Source: Bondarzewia mesenterica (taxonomy: Eukaryota > Basidiomycota > Agaricomycetes > Russulales > Bondarzewiaceae). From it: a stretch of 64,000 nt of DNA. This document shows positions 11,666-23,057 of the stretch, piece by piece. The translations under genes were made by a program, and so were the position numbers. The notes beneath the pieces are model-generated. The model worked only from the letters and a program-made list of their open reading frames with translations, was not told the origin of the DNA and did no database searches. The first letter of the stretch is position 1. The number at the start of each line of letters is the position of its first letter. Location: the NCBI GenBank assembly GCA_004802705.1, contig SGPL01000126.1, forward strand, positions 1 to 64,000. The letters are read 5' to 3'.

Positions 11666-13652
11666 ATGCACCCGCGAAATCCATACCGCACACCTCCAGA
11701 CTTCGCATCTCTCGCCGAATCCTATCCTGCTCTCCAGACTCAGTAAGCATGATCTGGCAATTCGCACATGCATCGAGTTACCGATCACGAACTTGATTCT
11801 CGCACTCAGCATCAAAACATCGCCAACCGGAGGTGCTACCATCGACTTCAAAGATGCTGCGGCGCAAAGGTGCAAAGATTATGTGTTTTGCAATGCTACA
11901 TGTTTTGCGAGTGCGCAGGATTCATCTAATCCATCGGGTATTTTTGCAGGAGTCTGATGGAGGCACTTCTGTATCGAGACTTCGGGCTTTTCATGAACAT
12001 CCCTGATAATCGATTATGCCCACCGGTGAGTGAGCTGTCACAGTTTTTGGGACAAGCGATTCGACTCAGCGCAGGTGTAATAGGTTCCTAACAGGTGAGT
12101 CCAGGATAAGTAGACAGTTCGAAACGCTTTTCACAGGACCTTCATTTTGTCTTCTAACCTCAGAAGTGTTTCGTGCTCAGTTTATTTGACTATTTCATTT
12201 GCTTCACAGACTCAACTACGTCCTCTGGATCCAGGACATAATCCGCGCCCATTCTGACCACCGAGTTGGTGCATCCGTGAAAGGAATCGATATGTAAATG
12301 CTCGGTTCGATCTTGGGCTTTCAGATCTACCCAATGTTTACATGTTCTATAGAGGTACAGGTGCATCCACTATATATCCGCTCCTTGCATGTCGTTTATC
12401 TCCGTCCTGGACGATGATCGGGACTGGTACGTGCATCACATACAAAGGAGGCATAAATAACCCGGGAAATACTAATCTCTTGTTGTAGAAGTCGACGATG
12501 TGTCTTTCCGCTCCGCGCAAGAAAATGTCGAGCGCAACAAACTTGCAGATAGAATTACAATTGTGGCTGTCTCGAAGGAGGGACCCTTACTCGTACCGCT
12601 CGCAACAGATCCCACCGATTCGTAAGCGGCCGAGGTACATTCTACAAATCTTCCGGTTCATGATTGATTCCTGGCACAGATTTGACTTTGTGATGTGTAA
12701 TCCGCCATTCTACAGCAGCGCCGAAGACGTCGCGCGTTCCGTAGATAGTAAAGAATTGGGCCCTAACGCAGTAAGCACCTTCTCAATTATTGTTCACATT
12801 CTCTTCATGATGCGGATTTGAGGTGTGCACGGGCGCAGACGTAGAAATGATCACTGAAGGCGGCGAATCCGCGTTCGTGTGTAAAATTGTCCGCGAAAGT
12901 TTAGTTTTCAAGGAAAGGTGCCGGTAAGACATTTTGACACGTTCACAGCCACAAACGGCTCTTATTAACATGTCATGATCTGCATATGCGATGAGAAGAT
13001 GGTACTCGTCCATGCTTGGCAAACTCTCCTCGCTGACAGACGTCGTCTCCCTCATACGCTCCCAATCCGTACGTAAACCGCTCTCTCCTTGCTACGACAT
13101 TCAAACAACACACGATGCAGATCGACAACTACGCTATCACTGAATTAGTTCAGGGCCAAACGCGGCGCTGGGCCATCGGATGGTCTTTCTCCGACGTACG
13201 CCTTCCCGACGTACGCACTTGCAAACATATTCCGTCCTGCCTTCGACCTTCGCTCACATTCACACACCATCTCTCACTTTCTGCCGCAGACACTCGCTCG
13301 CATCTCCAACCCAACAATACAGAACCTCATGCCCGCTCATACAACTCTCCGCCAACCCATCCCGCATGCGGCCTCTCTCGCCCTCCTCCACACAACACTA
13401 TCCTCCCTGCCGAGCATCCATATCGAGCCGTGCACGACCGAGTCTCCATCCTCCTCCATCCTCGTCTCCGCACAAACCAACTCATGGTCTCGCGCCGCCA
13501 GGCGCAGGCCCGTCGCCGCAGAGTCCGGCACCGGGCCACCGCTGATGGTGTGTCGCGTATCGGTCTTACAGGATGAGGATGGAGCCGGCGCGACGGTCGT
13601 GGCGACTTGGGTCCGCGGGAGGGATAGGGCCGCCTTTGAGAGCTTTTTTTAG
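11666..13652 (+). CDS. METTL16: METTL16-type U6 snRNA/RNA N6-adenosine methyltransferase
   Basis: Multi-exon gene of the METTL16/YbiN/RlmF family, SAM-dependent m6A methyltransferases that modify A43-equivalent of U6 snRNA (Mtl16 in fission yeast). The start [21 protein letters not shown] is the family N-terminus. Next come [30 protein letters not shown] and the SAM-binding [15 protein letters not shown]. The catalytic motif is NPPF in [17 protein letters not shown] (~12690). [15 protein letters not shown] and [16 protein letters not shown] follow; [18 protein letters not shown] is also characteristic. The C-terminal part is low-complexity and lacks an evident vertebrate-type VCR domain, as expected in fungi. 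The exon cluster around 11750-11900 is uncertain. The gene converges with arginyl-tRNA synthetase. Confidence 0.92.
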
Positions 13653-13958
13653 TCACGTTGGGAGAAAAATGCGGGATGATGTCATTGGTTTTCGCGCGAG
13701 TGATGAGGTAGGACTATGACTGAGGATTTATTTGCCCGAGTACATTTCCCTTTGTTGGATTATAAGATTCAAGACGTGCATCTGTTGGTGCCATGACGAG
13801 CAATATCGGGGGGGGGGGGGGACTAAGAGAATATTTGAGATTACTCTATCTGTAGCACTAGTCAAAGACTCACGATCCCGATACTTCTACATATGTAGGC
13901 ACAAATCCTTCTCTATACGAGCACGCTACGTATTGCAAGGTATTTACTACAAAGAACC
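13653..13958. other. Convergent 3' spacer with poly-G tract
   Basis: About 306 bp between the stops of METTL16 (+) and ArgRS (-). It contains an uninterrupted run of about 14 G at ~13808-13821. No gene is visible. Confidence 0.5.
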
Positions 13959-16089
13959 CTACATCCGGTCCAACGGGCGGATGCTCAACAGCCGCATGCC
14001 CGCACTCAACACGTCCCTCGCACAGAGGTACAACCACATGCGCGCCCTCGCCTTCTGTACGTCCTTCTCGCCCTTGACGACGACGGTCTCCCACGCGCTC
14101 GAGATGGCGTGGCTGAGACGGAAGACGAACGTGACGACGCCGCTCGGCTCGTGCGTCTTGAGCGCGGTCTTGACAACGTCGGGGTAGCTGCCCAGAAGGA
14201 ACGCGATGTCGCGAGCGGCGGGCTCCGTCAGCAGCGCCGTGTCGATCTCGGACGGCGGTGGGAGCGGGAACAGCTCGGGATTTTTGCGTGTCAGCGAGGA
14301 CAGTCGGACGTGCGCGTACTGCAGGTAGGGGCCTGTGTCGCCCTCAAAGGATTTCATGCGGTCCCAGCTGAAATTATAGTTGTTGATACTAAAATCATCA
14401 TTTATGTAAGAGGCAGGCCGGTCAGTTGTGCGATACTGGAGTTGGAAAAGGATCAGACGCACCGTTTCGCGGCCATGTCTTGGATCTTGATGCCCGTGAT
14501 ACCGATCTCTAGACTCGTCGTCTCAGGATCTTCGACAGCAGCATACTTGTCTTCGTTCTTCCGCATCTGCTCATGCATGACTGAGGCTGCCTCGCGGATG
14601 ATCTGGTCGAGGAATACCGCCGTGCCCTTTCGTGTGCTCATGCCGAGAACAAGCCCATAGTTGATATGCTCCAGACGGTCCGCCCATGGGAAGTCCATGA
14701 GGCGGAGGATCTTGAAAAATTGTGCAAGGTGCAGGTCTTGCTGCGACGACACGACATAGATCATCTTATCGAACTCGTACTTTTCGTACCGCTCGATCGC
14801 ACCGCCGATATCTCGCGTCAGATAAATTGATGTGCCATCTGTTGCGTTCGACGATTGTGAGGGTCTCATCTCAACATATGCGGTGAGTAGCAGGCGATGC
14901 GGAACGCATAGACACACCTTTTTTTTCGCAACACGGCTTTTCCGAGTTTCCATTTCTCCAGATCGACGAGCTTCGCGCCCTCAATATCGCTGATGAGCCC
15001 CATCTCGTCCAGACGCTCAAGCGCCTTGTCCTGCCACTCCTTCCCGACCTTGCTCTCGCCAGTGTACAAGTCAAAGTGCACATTCAACCGCTCGTACTCC
15101 TCCGTATACTTTTTTACGCTCAACTCCCGCCAAACCCGCCAGTTCTTCAACGCATCCTCCTCGCCGTCCTCCATCCGCTTGAACCACCGCGCGGCTTCTA
15201 CTTTGACATTCGGGTCATTCGCGGCGTCGTTGTTCACCTTGACATACACATCGTACAGGTGTTTGATAGCGTCCTTCTCAAGTGCCTCTTGCGAGCCGTA
15301 CTTCTCGAAGCCTACGGCGATCATACCGAACTAATCGGGACCTGCCATCAGACTGTGCACACTATGGTGATCTCAACGGAATAGCCATATCCGCGGACGC
15401 ACCTGGGTACCCCAATCTCCGAGATAGTTGAGCGAGACAACGTCCCACCCACATGCGAGATATAGATTTCGGAGGAAGGCGCCGATGATGGTCGAACGGA
15501 GGTGTCCGACGTGAAAGCTTTTGGCAATGTTGGGCGAGGAGTACTCAAGGACGAGTTTTTTCCCCTTGCCAGAAGTGTTGGAGCCGTATTCGGGCTGGCC
15601 GGAGGGGGTGTCGTGGCTGAGGGTGTGCACTTGGGTGAGAACGGAGCGCACAAGGGTTGGGGTGCGGCACATGAAGTGAAGGAAAGCTTTGTCGTGCACG
15701 ACGCTCTCAATGTAGTCGTCTGCTTGGAACTGCGCATATATTGAGTGATTGAATACAGAAAAAACACAGAGTCAGAATTTCAGCATGGGAAATGACAGAC
15801 ACATAGGATTTGTACAAGCGACAGAGAGGCATGCTTCAAAACAATGAGCACGCACACTTTGGACGACCTTGGCAGCGAGTTCGTCGACCTTACCGGGGAG
15901 CCTAAATCGGGGCAGGGCGATCGTGAAATCGACGCCTTTCTTCCCATAATCGACACCAGAGTACACCTGCTCAAGTGTGAGTGGTGGCAGTGCGTCCGCG
16001 ACGCGTTTCGCGATAGAAATCCTGAACGAGTCGAGCACGCAACGAGCAGGCTCGGTACCCGGGACTGGCGGGAGGGATGGTAAGGACAT
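13959..16089 (-). CDS. RARS1: Arginyl-tRNA synthetase (class I)
   Basis: Charges tRNA-Arg with arginine. The annotated ATG 16089 gives [19 protein letters not shown] and an N-terminal Arg-tRNA-synthetase domain ([17 protein letters not shown]). The catalytic domain has the HIGH-equivalent [16 protein letters not shown] and [15 protein letters not shown]. Then follow [20 protein letters not shown] and [18 protein letters not shown]. The KMSKS-equivalent loop is [15 protein letters not shown], the usual eukaryotic form. The C-terminal anticodon-binding (DALR) domain includes [16 protein letters not shown] and ends in [21 protein letters not shown]. Introns lie around 14390-14460, 14850-14935, 15325-15410 and 15730-15840. 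The frame stays open 5' of the ATG and encodes an Arg/Lys/Ser/Thr-rich, acid-poor stretch without Met (see findings), which could give a mitochondrial isoform. Confidence 0.95.
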
Positions 16090-16730
16090 TTGCTTTGAGT
16101 TCGCCTTCGTCGTCGTCGTCTTTGTGTGTATGCTTTTGTATTTCGCGAGGGGGGGACGAGAAGGAGTAGAGTATTTACACAGAGAGGCGAAGACGCCGCG
16201 AGGCAAGGTGAAGGGTAAAATGACTCGTGCAAGAATTTTGACGACTTGAGGCCGAATCGATCGTCGAATTTCTCAAAAACAATTGTTTCACCGAGATTTC
16301 AGTGTCGCTCATGTGACCGGAGAAATACATCACGTGAGGAGACGCGTCGCAAAAGGTCGACTCTTTCAATTTGCGTTGACGAGACCGACTTGGAGTCCTG
16401 AATGTAATAAACACTTGGTTGATAAGTTCTGATGATTCTTGTGGTGGTGGTGGTGGTGAGGGAGAGGAGGATCTGAAGCAAACTGATAGACCACGAGTAC
16501 TTGAGCAAGGTTCGAACAGAAGTTGCCGAAGGCATACCACAGCATTGACATGCATTACTGTATCTACTGTATGTGAGTCGACGAACAGACTGGGGGGCAG
16601 AAAAGGCCGAGATCTCAGTGATAGTTCCATATGCTATGCTGCGTTGGTAAGGAGAGAGAAATGAATAATTTACCTGTACTCCATGAAATGGGGCGCCGGT
16701 GACGGAGCTCGTAACGATACTCTGAATCGA

Positions 16731-16774
16731 GTCTACGCAACCACAGCATCCAGTCTACGCAACCACAGCATCCA
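16731..16774. repeat. Two exact tandem copies of a 22-bp unit
   Basis: The unit beginning gtctacgcaaccacagcatc is present at 16731-16752 and immediately again at 16753-16774. The copies are identical, so the duplication is recent or maintained. No other copy was noticed in the window. Confidence 0.9.
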
Positions 16775-17608
16775 GTGCTCATCTAAGGGGGTTCGAAGTG
16801 AGTTCTGTTCGCGGGACTGGAGGTCCAGGTCGACACTTGACACTTAGACGTTCAACTTCAAGGAAACTCTGACTAGACGAAGAGCACGGGCATCGTGACG
16901 CTGAGCAAGGAAGAAAGATGAAGAGATGATATATCTGAAAGGATGACTCTGATTATAAATTGGCAGAGACTGTATGTACTCACCGGATGGGCGATTCTCT
17001 TTCTTCTCGAGGTGCTGTGCAGACTCGTAAGCTTGATTGAGTTGGCCTTGGCAGCCTTGTATAACAAGACGAAGTCTGAGATGATGAAGGACCGCACATA
17101 TCAACATCCCTACTTGTTGGATAGCAACTTACATCAGTCTGCCTCCGCGGCCGATGACTGAACTGAGATTTTAACGGTTCAGTGCACGGAGAGAAGCCAA
17201 CAAACGAGCAGGGCAGCGCATTGAGAGGAAGGGAGTGGCTAGACGAAGATAAAGGACACTGGATCCTGAGGAGGACTTCAACGAGTGCGTCATTGCACCT
17301 TAAAAACGGGGGATCATCCTGAATACAAGAGTGCGGTGCAGACGAGGGTATGGGCGAGAGAAGGTTGTGAAGGCCTCCAGGTGAGCAAGGGCCCGGTTCA
17401 ACATTTACATGCGTATCAATCGCGCAAAGCCTGAAGTCTGCATTTAGACTCTGCAAACACGGCCATAAGCCTTCTTGAGCCCAATCCAGCTTTCTTTGCG
17501 TGCAGAGGTCGTAGCACTGGAGATCGACGATCCACCGTAACCAGACGACGGTGGGGCAAAGAGCCAGAGCAAGTGCGAGCGCGCCAGGTACGTGGTGACA
17601 CGCGCGTA

Positions 17609-17626
17609 CCAATACATATGTATTGG
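17609..17626. repeat. 18-bp perfect palindrome
   Basis: ccaatacatatgtattgg reads identically on both strands. It could be a binding site for a dimeric regulator or a small hairpin, but nothing nearby assigns it a role. Confidence 0.6.
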
Positions 17627-18742
17627 CGGGGTTCAAAGAGCGGGACGCCTGAGTTCTGAGAAGTAGAAAAGGAATGCCAAATTGAGAGTACAAGGAAATC
17701 CCGGAGAAAATGATAGAAAATTGATTTGTCGAAGAGTCGCGATCTCAGAACCAGTTCGATGTGCGGAGTTCAAGAAGGGTCGGCCGGCCGAGGACAAATG
17801 AAAAGCACTTTGGACGAATACCTAATGATCAGTAAGTTACTTCGGTCGGGATGAAGAGAATTTTTACATGAACGCGTGCGAGGGCGTGGTCATGAGCCTA
17901 AGCAGGCCTAAGCTCCGTGACTGACCTCGCGAGCGCATAAATGGACAAAGCGTCCCAGATGACCTCCATTGGCGCGATGGACTGGCAGAGACACTGTCAA
18001 GATCGATCCAGCTGGAGTGAGAGAAGGCTCGGACGCGTGAGCCGGTCTAAGGTCATTTGGACACGAACGTAAATACTTTTGAATTTACGGAAGGAGCAAG
18101 CTGAACGGCGGAATTTGGGGGGTTTACGGAGAGAACACGTAAGATTCCTGGGAATGAAAAGTCACGGAGGTACGCCTGCGTTATATAAGTTTCCATGAGC
18201 AAGACAATTCCTCATAAGCCATTTGAGATCTGTTCGATTCGAAGTTCTGTTGCAATCAGTACAACAACACTGTTAAAACCAACATACCAGTCCTGTAGTT
18301 GACCCACACACAACCCAGTATCTAGAGGTTCGTGCCGACAATGACGAACTGATTAGAAGAATAGTTCTGATTCGAATTTCGGAGGAGAGAAGGATATGAG
18401 GACACGTGCGAGTACGAAGGAGAGAGCGAAAGTGGGAAATACAAGGGGAGTCCCAAATTGGACGACAAGGTTGGTGTGCGAAATCACCTCCGCCTGGCTC
18501 GAATCAAGATGGGGCATCTGGCGTCGGAATTCAAGAGAATTGATCCTGTTCCTGTTCAAAGTATCTCTCGGTCCATCATATAAGTATATCTCACAAGACA
18601 ATAAGCTCACCCACCCCCCTGCTTCATCCCCCGTCTCTTTTGTCTCCCTCTCTTTTGTTCCTCTCCATTAGGTGATGTCCCCCTCGCACATGTTCGTCAT
18701 CAACTCGACAGCGTATACTGACGCTCAATTTGGTGCACAGAC

Positions 18743-20641
18743 ATGCCTGTCATCCGAGCATCCCGACGTAGACGCTCCTCTCTCGCCGTGTGTAAGTGGT
18801 TTTTTCTTATCGGCATCTCATCGACCCTCCATCTCACCTCTCTTCAGTGGCTGCCCACCACCCAATAAAAGCAGGAAAATATGGCTTTACATCGCCCTCG
18901 CCCAAAGCCGTCACCTTCGCGCCCAATGTTACCCCGGTGTCGTATGTTGAGCCCGACCCCGACCTCAGCATGGATGCGGCCTCGTCCACCGCCCGTCTGT
19001 TCCCTCCTGCGGCTGCACCCGCAGAGCCAAGCCGCAAGCGCCTTCCTCCAGGCAAACGCCGCTCCCAGGGATACATTCCGCGCCCACCAAATGCATTCAT
19101 GTTATTCCGCGCGGACTTCGTGCGTCAGAAGCACGTCCCAGGCACTATTGAAACGAATCACGGTTCGCTTTCGAAGATTATAGGTCAGTAATCTCTTCTC
19201 GTATATGGCATCATAGTTGCTAGCTAGATCGCGTGTCTGCTCTGCGGAACGTTCGGAACATTTGGTTTATTGGCTTGAAATCTTTTTCATTTCTCATTGA
19301 CATACATACTACAAGGCTTGCTGTTCCTGTGGCAGTTCAAGGGATGATATTGTCTCACGTACATCGTACCTCTTACCTCTTGTTTGATGTTGATTTCCCT
19401 CACTCTGATCTTCGATTGCCGATCATTCATGATTCTGATATTGCTACCCATCTGCACACAGGTAACTGCTGGCGTTCGCTCCCTCTTGAAGAGAAACGCG
19501 TCTGGGAGATCAAAGCCAAGCACGCAAAAGCCGAACACAAGGTCATGTATCCCAATTATCGCTTCCGCCCCGTGCACAACAAGAACAAGGAAAAGAAGGT
19601 CAAGGTGCCGCTCCCCGTCGAAGACGAGCAGCGCTGTGAGGACGTCGCACAGCTTCTTCTCGAGGGTATGAAAGGCGATGAGCTCGCCGCCGCTGTCAAG
19701 CGTCTTGATCGCATGCGGTCCGCTACGCCTTCAGGCCCGACGAGGCGGCCTTCTTCTGTTCCGTTGCCGATGAACGCGCCTGGCATTGCTTTGCCTTTGT
19801 TGCATCCAGGAACATTCTCCCGCCCGCAGTCCCCCGCGGCTAGTTTGCGCCTGACGCTTCCGCGACGGCCCTCTAGCGCCGGTCCAGCTTTCGTTCGCTT
19901 ATGGGAAGAGCCCTTCTCTTTCGCGCGCGAACAATCGCCTTTGCCCGAGGTTAATGCCTCCCTCTTCGAACAAGCTTTCCTTGACGGTGCTTTCAACACG
20001 CTGTCGAGCTCTCAAGGACCATTCGTAAGCCTCCCTTGCTCCTATCTTATGCAACTCTGTCACTTACATCTTATCTCCTGCAGAACTTTGACGGGTTCGT
20101 GGCCTCGCTACCGCCCAACGGCTCTCCCCCTCGCTCGCTCGACTTCGGTATCTCGCCGCTCGACCACCTCTCCGTCCCTCCCGATTTCCTCCCCCTAGAC
20201 CCCTCTTCCTCGCCTTTCCCCACAGACCCACTTACATGGACACCCGATAGCGCAAGCTCCTACACCACGCACTCGGAGGTGTCGTCAATCTACTCTGGCT
20301 CTCCTGCACCCTCGGATCGCTCTCTCCCTTTGCACGCGCCGCAGCCCCAGCGCGCGTACGACTGGACGAGCGGTGACAGCAACATCAGCACGGCTTTGGA
20401 GCAAACGTTCTCCAAGGTCGAAGGCGCGGACGAGGCGGCGCTGGCGCTGCAGGCATATGCATACGGAATGCAGGACGTGGGGATCATGGACCCTATGAGC
20501 ATGCCCGTTGACAATGGGTACAACCACACCGGGTTCGCCCCTACATTGTCTAGTTTCGAGAGCCTGGAGCCGTTTGGCAACGTCGGCTTGGACGGGTCCA
20601 TGGGCTTCAACTTCCACGACATGATTCACGAATTCAATTGA
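18743..20641 (+). CDS. HMG-box transcription factor (MATA_HMG type)
   Basis: Nuclear sequence-specific DNA-binding protein. Exon 1 encodes MPVIRASRRRRSSLAV and joins to LAAHHPIKAGKYGF across an intron with gtaagt donor. The HMG box begins YIPRPPNAFMLFRADFVRQK and NHGSLSKIIG. It continues after a 278-nt intron (19184-19461) with NCWRSLPLEEKRVWEIKAKH, AKAEHKVMYPNYRFRPV and basic KNKEKKVKV. This is the box type of fungal mating and fruiting regulators (Prf1, Ste11, MAT HMG proteins). The remainder is Ser/Pro-rich, with PRRPSSAGPAF and an acidic/aromatic C-terminus ending MGFNFHDMIHEFN, possibly an activation domain. A further intron lies near 20025-20082. It is not flanked by homeodomain, receptor or MIP genes, so nothing suggests this is a mating-type locus. 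Confidence 0.92.
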
Positions 20642-21177
20642 TCGACCGTGCTCGCTCCCCATTCAAGCCTCGGATTCATTTCATCATCAACATCTCGCGC
20701 ATCTGCCGTCACGCACACACCTCACAACTTTAAATATTTATACATCGCGGTGGACACATAACTGTAGCCTCTTTAATCCCCGTCTTTTTCTTTGTCACGG
20801 CCAGTGGCCTGTTACTGTCTCCTTAATCCTCTTCCGTCCGATTGATTCTTGTATTTGACGATTTCTTGGTTTCCCGCCGACCATTGTAGCTTTACTTACG
20901 CGTTTATCTCTCGTCTCCGCTCTCGATCTCGCAACCTTGTAGCTATCTATATATCGCCCGCGTCGCGTTGCATTGTACATGCAATGCGATCTTTTGTAAT
21001 ACCTGATGGTTCTTGCACATATATTGTATACATTTTTTTTTTTCTATCGGTTTATGTGTGCATGCAGCTGAGGTGACAGCCAGATGGAAAAGGGAATTAA
21101 ATCGCACGGTTCCTTGCCCTCGAGTGTTCCCGACACTGCCGCTTGAAGCGCAGCCGTCTCGCAACCACTACGACAAT
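20642..21177. other. 3' UTR and promoter spacer
   Basis: About 536 bp between the HMG-box stop and the VPS68 ATG on the same strand. It is T-rich (a t-tract near 21032-21041) and has no recognisable gene. It likely holds the HMG 3' UTR and the VPS68 promoter. Confidence 0.5.
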
Positions 21178-21893
21178 ATGTCCCTCCCTCGTTCCAACTA
21201 CGACCCTCGCCGTGTCTGTCTCAACCCATTCCCCAATTTTTCCCTCCGGCTCGGAAAAAATAGACACATCATCGGCGTCTACATTGCTGGCGGACTCGTA
21301 AGGACCCCGCCCTCCCTGTCTCACTCACCCGCACGCGTTGACCCAGTTTCTCATAGTTCTCACTGGCAATATGGACTTTCCTCGATGCTGCCATTTTGTC
21401 TGCGCATGCTCGCGCACCACCTAACGAGCCAGATCGCCCGCCGCCCGTGCACGTCACTTTCACGGATTGGATGCCCGGGATCTGCTCGCTCCTCGGCATG
21501 CTCATTATCAACCTCATCGATAAGGACCGCCTGAATGGGGAAGAAGGGTTTGGTGACCCGCGAGCCGTATGGAGGGCGCGGGTCGTGCTGTTTGTCGGAT
21601 TCGCGTTGATGGCGGGCGGGTTGGCCGGGAGCGTGGTACGTCCTCTCCTTTCTCTCGTGCTCTTCCGGTTTGCCCTCGTGATTGTGCAAAAACGGACCAT
21701 TCATTCATTTCTTTTGGGTTTTGAATTGCAGACGGTGTTGGTGCTCAAGTATGTTCTGCACGATTACGCCGATCAGTTTCTCTACTACGGCTACGCCAAC
21801 GTCTCCCAGAATGTCGCATTCATGCTCTCCGCCATCGTACTGTGGTTCGCGCAGAGCGGTCCGAACGAGTATGAGTACAGTCTGTCGATTTAG
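21178..21893 (+). CDS. VPS68: VPS68 / TMEM50 (UPF0220) endosomal membrane protein
   Basis: Four-helix membrane protein. In yeast Vps68 partners Vps55 and acts with ESCRT-III in late endosome-to-vacuole sorting. The sequence begins MSLPRSNYDPRRVCLNPFPN with HIIGVYIAGGL as the first helix, then FSLAIWTFLDAAILSAHA after the first intron. The family signature FTDWMPGICSLLGMLIINLI follows. Next come WRARVVLFVGFALMAGGLAGS, VLVLKYVLHDY and the last helix NVSQNVAFMLSAIVLWFAQS, ending EYEYSLSI. Introns lie at about 21299-21356 and 21636-21731; each splice keeps the reading frame and the helices intact. Start ATG 21178 gives the expected short N-terminus. Confidence 0.93.
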
Positions 21894-23057
21894 TATTCAT
21901 GGGGCGCGGATGTGGGATGGATGGTTTTGTATGTGCGCGTGTGTACGGTCTGTGCTTTTTTTTGTTGGTCGACGCCTTTGAATCTGGAATCGGGATTGGA
22001 CTTGCCATATGGTGTCGTTTATGAGGCCTTTTTTCTATTTCTATTTTTTTCGCGCTGATGAGCCTTGCGCTCTGAGGGGAAAACATCGTCAGGCCTCTCC
22101 GTAGAAAGTGTCGATTACAAAACTGGCAATGACCTCAACCGCATGGACTCTCCTCCCCTCTCCGCAACTTTGTGGTCGACCCCGTCTTCAAGCTTCATAT
22201 GTAGGTTGTCCGGATTCCGACTGCCTTTCACTCCTAAAAGGTGATGGATGATGTATCGGAGCAATAAAATGTCACTCAAGCCAACATTCTTTCTAGAGTG
22301 GGCATCAAAAGCGGAGCACGTACTCAGGGCAAACAAGTGTATGTCTGCGAAACGTGTTGTCTGCTTCAAATTTGTCGACCGTTTAGAAGAGCGATCTGTG
22401 GTACTTGTACATACATCGTTTTGTCAATGCTGAAATTGTGAATATGATCGGCCACCGCACAGAGAAACACGATTAGCCCTGCACAGATGAATAGGTATAC
22501 ATTTGGGGAGACTATGATACAATGGTTAGTGTTTCTCTGTAGAGAATGGCGACTTCACCTGATCAGGTGCGCGAGTGAGGGACACAGTGTACTGGACTCA
22601 AAGACTTAACAAAAATAAGGATAGTGTGAAGAACACCTGAGACATTGGAAGTAGATTATTAGTTGATATGCATCCGCCCACACAGCTTGAGGCTCTTCCG
22701 AGGAAGATGCAGCACGATCCGAATCCTGTATCACAATGTCACATGAAATTTGAACTCGTCGGACGCACACTGAACAGTTCTTGCTGTAGGGCCTGTATGA
22801 AGGTCCATGAAAAATGGAGTTCTCTCGGTTGGCAGAGAAAACACCGAGGAAAAGGGAAAGGCGAGTTGAATGATGCAAGAACAGATAAATAGGCGACATG
22901 GCTTCGTCGAGCATAGACCTAATTTTGCATTGCGTTCGCAGTCATGTAAGAGATGAAAAACACGATAAACATGGATACTCCTCAACCATCAGCAACACCG
23001 CTCCTCCACCTCCCGAAGCCCCCCTGTCGCCACTGGTCTGTCGGCCAGAAAATGCGC
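21894..23057. other. Intergenic region with a possible small membrane-protein gene
   Basis: About 1.16 kb between VPS68 (+) and RPS13 (-). Most is featureless. Minus-strand frames between 22366 and 22985 contain hydrophobic stretches, described separately as a tentative gene. Poly-T runs near 21956 and 22030-22050 probably belong to the VPS68 3' end. Confidence 0.4.
22366..22645 (-). CDS. Tentative small membrane protein (unrecognised)
   Basis: ATG 22645 gives MSQVFFTLSLFLL. Joining it over a putative ~95-bp intron (donor gtcttt near 22604, acceptor atcatag near 22511) continues as SPNVYLFICAGLIVFLCAVA, then DHIHNFSIDK and a stop at 22366-22368. Together these would form one or two membrane helices. 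An upstream frame (SPIYLFLHHSTRLSLFLGVF, ~22900) is also hydrophobic, so this may be the last part of a longer multi-helix protein. No family is recognised and the donor is weak; a decayed gene is equally possible. Confidence 0.25.

Larger units (their letters stand above)
16090..18742. other. Long intergenic region between ArgRS and HMG-box gene
   Basis: About 2.65 kb with no recognisable gene. It starts with the in-frame Met-less extension of ArgRS (to ~16275). A (tgg)n microsatellite lies near 16440-16458, a 22-bp tandem duplication at 16731-16774 and an 18-bp perfect palindrome at 17609-17626. Minus-strand frames between 16844 and 17693 have mixed character and no family motif. The last ~400 bases, with C/T-rich tracts before 18670, are probably the HMG gene's promoter and 5' leader. 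Confidence 0.45.

Noticed and set aside
13808..13821. Poly-G run as a functional G-quadruplex
   Set aside because: A single homopolymer between convergent genes is more simply slippage or sequencing noise.
16500..16525. tRNA B-box-like ggttcgaac
   Set aside because: No matching A box, acceptor stem or cloverleaf could be drawn around it. Other ttcgaa/ttcaaa words (16795, 17632, 61817) failed the same test.
16844..17693. Long minus-strand frames between ArgRS and the HMG gene
   Set aside because: Translations alternate between Cys/Leu-rich and Arg-rich without motifs, and no consistent exon set was found.
18743..20641. Mating-type locus
   Set aside because: Only the HMG-box gene is present. 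No homeodomain pair, pheromone receptor, pheromone precursor with CaaX end or MIP gene lies nearby.
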